DNA of 37,819 nt. Source: Deltaproteobacteria bacterium. GTDB lineage: Bacteria; Desulfobacterota; Syntrophia; Syntrophales; UBA6807. Position 1 is the first letter of the stretch. Each line of letters begins with the position of its first letter. The translations under genes and the position numbers were made by a program. The notes under the pieces were generated by a model that worked only from the letters and a program-made list of their open reading frames with translations, was not told the origin of the DNA and ran no database searches. Positions 32,905 through 37,819 of this stretch are shown piece by piece. Where the stretch lies: positions 1 through 37,819 of the forward strand of contig DSDU01000052.1 in the NCBI GenBank assembly GCA_011056835.1, written 5' to 3'.

Positions 32905-33921
32905 TCAGAGTATCAGGCCGCTGACCCGTGATTCAAGCTCATCATAGATAAACAGGGAATCATAATCGGCCATAGCCGCAAGGGCTTTTGATCGTGTTTT
33001 GATGCCCTGTTCCTCGAGAATTGCCACGGGGTTCAATCCGCCGATGACTACGGCGCCGAGGCGACCTTCACTGACGGGGATGTCAAACAGTGGCTGGCCG
33101 GGCCATCCGACGGCCAGGAATCCGCCGAGGCCGACATTTTCAAGCCGCTTAGCAAGTTCGATCACATGGTTTCGGCTTCCCGCGGGGATTTCCCGAAATC
33201 CGGCTCCGATCAATCCGTTGCCGGTTTCAGTTGCCCCGGTGTAGTCGGTCATGCCGCTTTTTATGAAGATCTCGAGGGGATCCAAGGTTGTTCCCTCGTA
33301 ATGGATGAGTTCCGTAAATCGAGCAGGCATTCCGCCTTGTATCTCGAGGAGGCCGCCGAATCTCGAGACAGTCGGTATGCCGTGAGAGAGAAGAATCCCG
33401 TTCAACGTGACGGAGCAGACCGTTCCAATGCCGATGAAATGCGATGGAATATTTACGTTGCCGATTCTCTGTCCCGGGAGATAAACATTCATGAGCGTCC
33501 CCATGGCATACCCTGCCGCAAAGACCCGCTGCATCAACGGAATGGCTCGTGCGATGTCATCTCTGTCAATTAGACTTATATTTATGATGACTGTTCCGCT
33601 TTTCGTATCGAGGTCGAAATTCATATCATAGGTTTTTTGATCAATCTTGGCTGCTATGAGACCAAGCTTGTCGAATACGGGAGCCTCCGACAATTCTTTA
33701 AGCCCGAGCTCCGTAATCTTCCTCCCCCGCTTGCCGCAGTTCTCCGTCAAGCCGTCCTTGTCCATTGCAAGGAGATAAAACCTGACGGTCCGTTCGCTCA
33801 TATCATGCCCCCGTTCATGGAGCTGTGCGTTGATTGCGGAACCACTCAAAGGCTGCTCTGGCTCTCGAAGGATTCTTAAGATAGACAGCTTCTTTTTTTC
33901 TGATTTTTCATTCATGGCCAT
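32905..33921 (-). CDS. nrpR: NrpR-type (DUF128) transcriptional regulator, copy 1
   Basis: 338 residues. Residues about 9-75 form a winged helix (KLSILRILREPEQPLSGSAI; SERTVRFYLLAMDKDGL). A single NrpR/DUF128 domain covers about 80-330 with GLIAAKIDQKTYDMNFDLD, GTVCSVTLNGILLSHGIPTVSRFGG, FREIPAGSRNHV and the ending GRLGAVVIGGLNPVAILEEQG. Tools often label such proteins as ribonuclease R winged-helix proteins. In methanogens NrpR represses nitrogen genes and leaves DNA when 2-oxoglutarate rises. The gene is divergent from a second nrpR, and an ATCGGCAA-TT-TTGCCGAT site lies 30 bp before ATG 33921, suggesting autoregulation. No clear Shine-Dalgarno; ATG 33915 is an alternative start. Confidence 0.88.
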   Translation of the reverse strand: MAMNEKSEKKKLSILRILREPEQPLSGSAINAQLHERGHDMSERTVRFYLLAMDKDGLTENCGKRGRKITELGLKELSEAPVFDKLGLIAAKIDQKTYDMNFDLDTKSGTVIINISLIDRDDIARAIPLMQRVFAAGYAMGTLMNVYLPGQRIGNVNIPSHFIGIGTVCSVTLNGILLSHGIPTVSRFGGLLEIQGGMPARFTELIHYEGTTLDPLEIFIKSGMTDYTGATETGNGLIGAGFREIPAGSRNHVIELAKRLENVGLGGFLAVGWPGQPLFDIPVSEGRLGAVVIGGLNPVAILEEQGIKTRSKALAAMADYDSLFIYDELESRVSGLIL

Positions 33922-33950
33922 CGTTCTGTTTTCCGGGGCTCAGAAACACA

Positions 33951-33968
33951 ATCGGCAATTTTGCCGAT
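33951..33968. promoter_or_regulatory. Palindromic operator A, ATCGGCAA-TT-TTGCCGAT
   Basis: 8-bp perfect arms around TT, 30 bp upstream of nrpR-1. It shares the core CGGCAA-N2-TTGCCG with operator B. Confidence 0.7.
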
Positions 33969-34091
33969 GTTGTTTGTCTGCCATTGCTTCTGTTCATATT
34001 GTAGAATGCAGTGATCAAATAGAAATCACTGCTTATAAGCGTGACCGTATGAATTGATCTCTACCAAAAAAATATGAACTTTGCAATGATG

Positions 34092-34123
34092 ACGGTATAT
34101 CGGCAATATTGCCGATATACCGT
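34092..34123. promoter_or_regulatory. Palindromic operator B, 32-bp perfect dyad
   Basis: Perfect palindrome with half-site ACGGTATATCGGCAAT, so the core CGGCAA-TA-TTGCCG is extended by ten further complementary bases on each side. It lies midway between the divergent genes, about 170 bp from nrpR-1 and 395 bp from nrpR-2. The length is unusual for a chance repeat. Confidence 0.75.
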
Positions 34124-34443
34124 TCGATTGTCATGGCCGGACAATTTGTAGAACGTAGGGTCAATGTCGGATCTGTCAGAGCCTGCAGGCCCAGGGAGGG
34201 TAGTGCTTATGGTAAGCGATTCATGTGCCTGAAACTCGCTTTCGGTGTGAGAGCTTTATTTCTCATCAATCAGACTTAACGGCATATTTATCAGATAATA
34301 TTGATAATTATTTTTATGGTCAGTCGTGATGTCATAAAGCTGTTTATGTTGCGGAAAAGAGTAGTTCAAGATCCGATTATTGTATCAATTGAATGAAGCC
34401 GCATTGACTGAGTACGGGTTATTTTTCTGCCGTGATTTTACGT

Positions 34444-34472
34444 TTGACAAGCGGTAATTATGGTGATAGGTG
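34444..34472 (+). promoter_or_regulatory. Promoter candidate of nrpR-2
   Basis: TTGACA (34444-34449) is a perfect -35; after 17 bp follows TAGGTG (34467-34472), a weak -10. The weak -10 and overlapping operator C would make it easy to repress. Confidence 0.45.
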
Positions 34473-34473
34473 C

Positions 34474-34493
34474 ATCGGCAAGTGGTTGCCGAT
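34474..34493. promoter_or_regulatory. Palindromic operator C, ATCGGCAA-GTGG-TTGCCGAT
   Basis: Same 8-bp arms as operator A but with a 4-bp spacer. It covers the predicted transcription start of nrpR-2, 25 bp before ATG 34518. Confidence 0.7.
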
Positions 34494-34517
34494 TGCCATA
34501 CTAAGCGAAACGTGACG

Positions 34518-35528
34518 ATGAAAAACGTATTTTATCCTGACGACACGGAAAAGAAGATCATTTTTATTTTAAAGATCCTCGGTTCAGCCCAGGGACCGAT
34601 GGGGTCCCGTCTGATTGCTCGCCAACTGCATGACTACGGCATTATTCTCAGTGAACGAACCGTTCGATATCATCTTAAATTGATGGACGAACGGGGGATG
34701 ACAAAGCTTGTCGGCAGACAGGACGGGCGGATCATCACTGATATGGGGACCGAGGAAATCGAAAGCGCACGGGTTCACGATAAGGTCGGACTGACCATAT
34801 CACGCATTGAAAGTCTTGCCTTCAGAACCACATTCAATCCGGAAACGAAGCAGGGACTGGTTCCCGTAAGCATTTCTTTTTTCCCCCAAAGACGCTTTAA
34901 AAAAGCGCTCAAGGTAATGGAAGTCGCGTTTCACGCGGGCATATCGGTCAGTCAACTGGTAGGAGTCGCCCAGGAAGGGGAAAAACTTGGTGATGTGACG
35001 GTTCCGAAAGGGAAGGTCGGTTTTGCCACCATATGCAGCATTGCCGTCAATGGTGTTCTTTTGAAACATGGAGTCCCCATGGATTCCAAATTTGGAGGCA
35101 TCCTGCAAGTTAGAGACAAGCAACCCCTGCGCTTCGTGGAACTTATTTATTATTCCGGATCATCACTCGATCCTTCAGAGGCGTTCATCAGAGCGAAGAT
35201 GACCTCGGTGAAACTGGCCAGTGAGCATGGTGAGGGTAAGATTCTGGCGAATTTCAGAGATATCCCAGCTGCGAGTCGAGGCCTTGTTGCTCGACTCGTA
35301 GGAAAATTGAGGGAAGTCAACATTGGCGGTGTTCTGTCGATTGGCGAGGTGAGTGAACCGATCGGCCAGGTTACCGTCGATGTTAGCAAGGTCGGCATAA
35401 TCCTCATGGGTGGAATGAACCCCGTGGCATGTGCGGAAGAGGCAGGGTACGATGCTGAAAATCATGCTATGTCAACCATGATGGAATATGGCGAACTCGT
35501 TCGGTATGAAGAAATTCTCGAAGGATAA
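34518..35528 (+). CDS. nrpR: NrpR-type (DUF128) transcriptional regulator, copy 2
   Basis: 336 residues from ATG 34518; the frame is open to 34470, but that start would place operator C inside the gene. Winged helix at about 10-75 (IIFILKILGSAQGPMGSRLI; SERTVRYHLKLMDERGM) and one NrpR domain (VGLTISRIESLAFRTTFNPE, ATICSIAVNGVLLKHGVPMD, FRDIPAASRGLV, VGIILMGGMNPVACAEEAG). It is clearly paralogous to the divergent copy but well diverged. Archaeal NrpR proteins may carry two NrpR domains in one chain; here two single-domain proteins could form a heteromer. The glutamate dehydrogenase gene starts 57 bp downstream on the same strand and is the likely target or co-transcribed partner. Confidence 0.88.
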   Translation: MKNVFYPDDTEKKIIFILKILGSAQGPMGSRLIARQLHDYGIILSERTVRYHLKLMDERGMTKLVGRQDGRIITDMGTEEIESARVHDKVGLTISRIESLAFRTTFNPETKQGLVPVSISFFPQRRFKKALKVMEVAFHAGISVSQLVGVAQEGEKLGDVTVPKGKVGFATICSIAVNGVLLKHGVPMDSKFGGILQVRDKQPLRFVELIYYSGSSLDPSEAFIRAKMTSVKLASEHGEGKILANFRDIPAASRGLVARLVGKLREVNIGGVLSIGEVSEPIGQVTVDVSKVGIILMGGMNPVACAEEAGYDAENHAMSTMMEYGELVRYEEILEG

Positions 35529-35582
35529 TGGCGCTGCAGTGAGGCCTGGAAATTAAAACATAAATTAAAAAAAAGGAGTTAA

Positions 35583-36935
<1,353 letters not shown>

Positions 36936-36996
36936 CGAGATTTCCAGTGTAAGGAATAGATGTCATCAGTCACAGAAGTAATTCGGATTGAAACGA

Positions 36997-37036
36997 GGGC
37001 GGAATGGTGCAACCGGTGCCATGCCCGCCCTTTTTT
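36997..37036 (+). terminator. Terminator of gdhA
   Basis: GGGCGG-A-ATGGTGC / GTGCCAT-G-CCCGCCC: outer stem GGGCGG with CCGCCC and inner ATGGTGC-like stem with GTGCCAT, followed by TTTTTT at 37031-37036. Confidence 0.9.
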
Positions 37037-37188
37037 GTTAGTTATAGGTCTGATTGGTTTAAAAATATATTTACAATGTTTTATAGATGCATTAAAAAAA
37101 CAGTATTGTACAAGTGTGGCTTGTTTGAACATATCCTGCTATTCCGGAGTCAACTTTCCGGTTACTTCATCTCAAGGAGTTTTTTATT

Positions 37189-37662
37189 TTGGCCAGAATG
37201 ACGTTCAGCCGTCGTGGGAAACGCATCGGGACCCGGCTTGCGGGCAAGACCGATAAGGAGTCCCGATCTGCGGAAGAGGTGGTCCGGGAATTAAAGGAGG
37301 GGATGAAAAAACCTCCCGGAGAAGATTACCGTGAACGATCACTTGCCATTCATGGGCTCGTGTGTGCCCGGTGCGGCAGAGAATTTGATCATACGAATCG
37401 TCATCTCCTGACGGTTCACCATCGAGACGGCAACCATCATTATAATCCGCCGGACGGAAGCAACTGGGAGAATCTCTGTGTTTATTGTCACGATAACATC
37501 CACAGCAGGGAGCTCCTCGGTGATTATCTTGATGGAGCAGACGAAGACAGGCACCATCGAGTCGTTTATGAGGATGAAAAGAGCAAAAAAACCGAAGGTT
37601 CGGGACTGGGCAGTCTCGGTGTTGAGCTGCAACGGTTGCTGACAGGGAAAAAGGGGAAATAA
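37189..37662 (+). CDS. yajD: HNH nuclease of the YajD type
   Basis: 157 residues starting with TTG 37189, supported by AAGGAG at 37174-37179 with a 9-nt gap; ATG 37198 lies too far from that site. The core (about 50-107) carries LVCARCGREF, LTVHHRDGNHHYNPPDGSN and WENLCVYCHDNIHS, that is two CxxC pairs for structural zinc and the HH...N...H metal-dependent nuclease motif. The N-terminal 45 and C-terminal 40 residues are highly charged and probably flexible. YajD family members are small cytosolic HNH proteins whose natural substrate is unclear. The gene stands alone after gdhA; no restriction or phage neighbours are visible. Confidence 0.88.
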   Translation: MARMTFSRRGKRIGTRLAGKTDKESRSAEEVVRELKEGMKKPPGEDYRERSLAIHGLVCARCGREFDHTNRHLLTVHHRDGNHHYNPPDGSNWENLCVYCHDNIHSRELLGDYLDGADEDRHHRVVYEDEKSKKTEGSGLGSLGVELQRLLTGKKGK

Positions 37663-37819
37663 GGTTTGCAACTCATGATAGATTTGATTTTTCTTGTTAA
37701 ATGGTTATGATTATGCTATCTACGCTCCATCAAAGGGATGGAGTTAAATAAAAGTAGCTAAGATTTATAAGTTTTTAGTGAAAAAGAACAACAAGATCAG
37801 TGTTAACAGACTAAGAGAG
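37663..37819. other. Right-edge A+T-rich sequence
   Basis: 157 bp after yajD up to the window edge. No gene, hairpin with T run or repeat is recognised. Confidence 0.4.

Larger units (their letters stand above)
33922..34517. other. Divergent nrpR-1 / nrpR-2 control region
   Basis: Nearly 600 bp without a gene between two divergent regulators. It holds three CGGCAA/TTGCCG palindromes (listed separately) and a promoter for nrpR-2. The A+T-rich stretch 34230-34440 shows nothing else. Confidence 0.6.

Overview
The window looks like chromosomal DNA from an anaerobic Desulfobacterota (Deltaproteobacteria), probably a Syntrophales-like syntroph or fatty/aromatic-acid degrader. This is inferred from gene content: three family III (CaiB/BaiF) and two glutaconate-type (GctAB) CoA-transferase systems, an acyl-CoA dehydrogenase, an ADP-forming acyl-CoA synthetase, a short-chain fatty acid permease, and NrpR-type (DUF128) regulators. 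Degenerate intergenic repeats of a kind I associate with this phylum add weak support. No sequence search could be run.

Layout. (a) 1-7.8 kb, minus strand: a sigma-54 activator cut by the left edge, a translationally coupled pair of CaiB/BaiF CoA-transferases, an acyl-CoA dehydrogenase, and gctAB-1. These units are separated by clear hairpin terminators, and gctAB-1 has a plausible sigma-54 promoter. This reads as a carboxylic-acid activation and beta-oxidation block. (b) 8.3-11.3 kb: PolX DNA polymerase/PHP (minus) and an HD-GYP protein (plus). (c) 11.7-13.7 kb: gctAB-2 (plus). (d) 13.9-15.5 kb: a YcaO protein of the methanogenesis-marker-1 type coupled to an unknown small helical protein (minus). 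(e) 15.8-21.1 kb: pepA, two Dpp/Opp ATPases without permeases, cutA and a third CaiB/BaiF gene (plus). (f) 21.2-23.6 kb: tRNA-Arg(UCG), tRNA-Lys(CUU), a frameshifted methyltransferase pseudogene, a C_GCAxxG_C_C protein and a rubrerythrin-VIT1 iron exporter. (g) 24.9-31.9 kb: AtoE permease, CoA-transferase/GNAT fusion, ADP-forming acyl-CoA synthetase and an overlapping stand-alone Pta-N-terminal-like (DRTGG) protein, which together suggest a short-chain acid uptake, activation and ATP-yield module. (h) 32.1-37.7 kb: superoxide dismutase, two divergent NrpR paralogues around palindromic CGGCAA/TTGCCG sites, NADP-type glutamate dehydrogenase and a YajD-like HNH protein.

How the genes fit together. 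Most of the window concerns charging organic acids with CoA and recovering ATP from acyl-CoA. A nitrogen module at the right end couples 2-oxoglutarate metabolism (GDH) to a regulator family known to sense 2-oxoglutarate. The best candidates for new biology are the YcaO/small-partner pair, the double-NrpR switch with its palindromic sites, and the pairing of the ADP-forming synthetase with an orphan Pta regulatory domain. At least three degenerate copies of one dispersed intergenic repeat are visible, one interrupted by a smaller insert.
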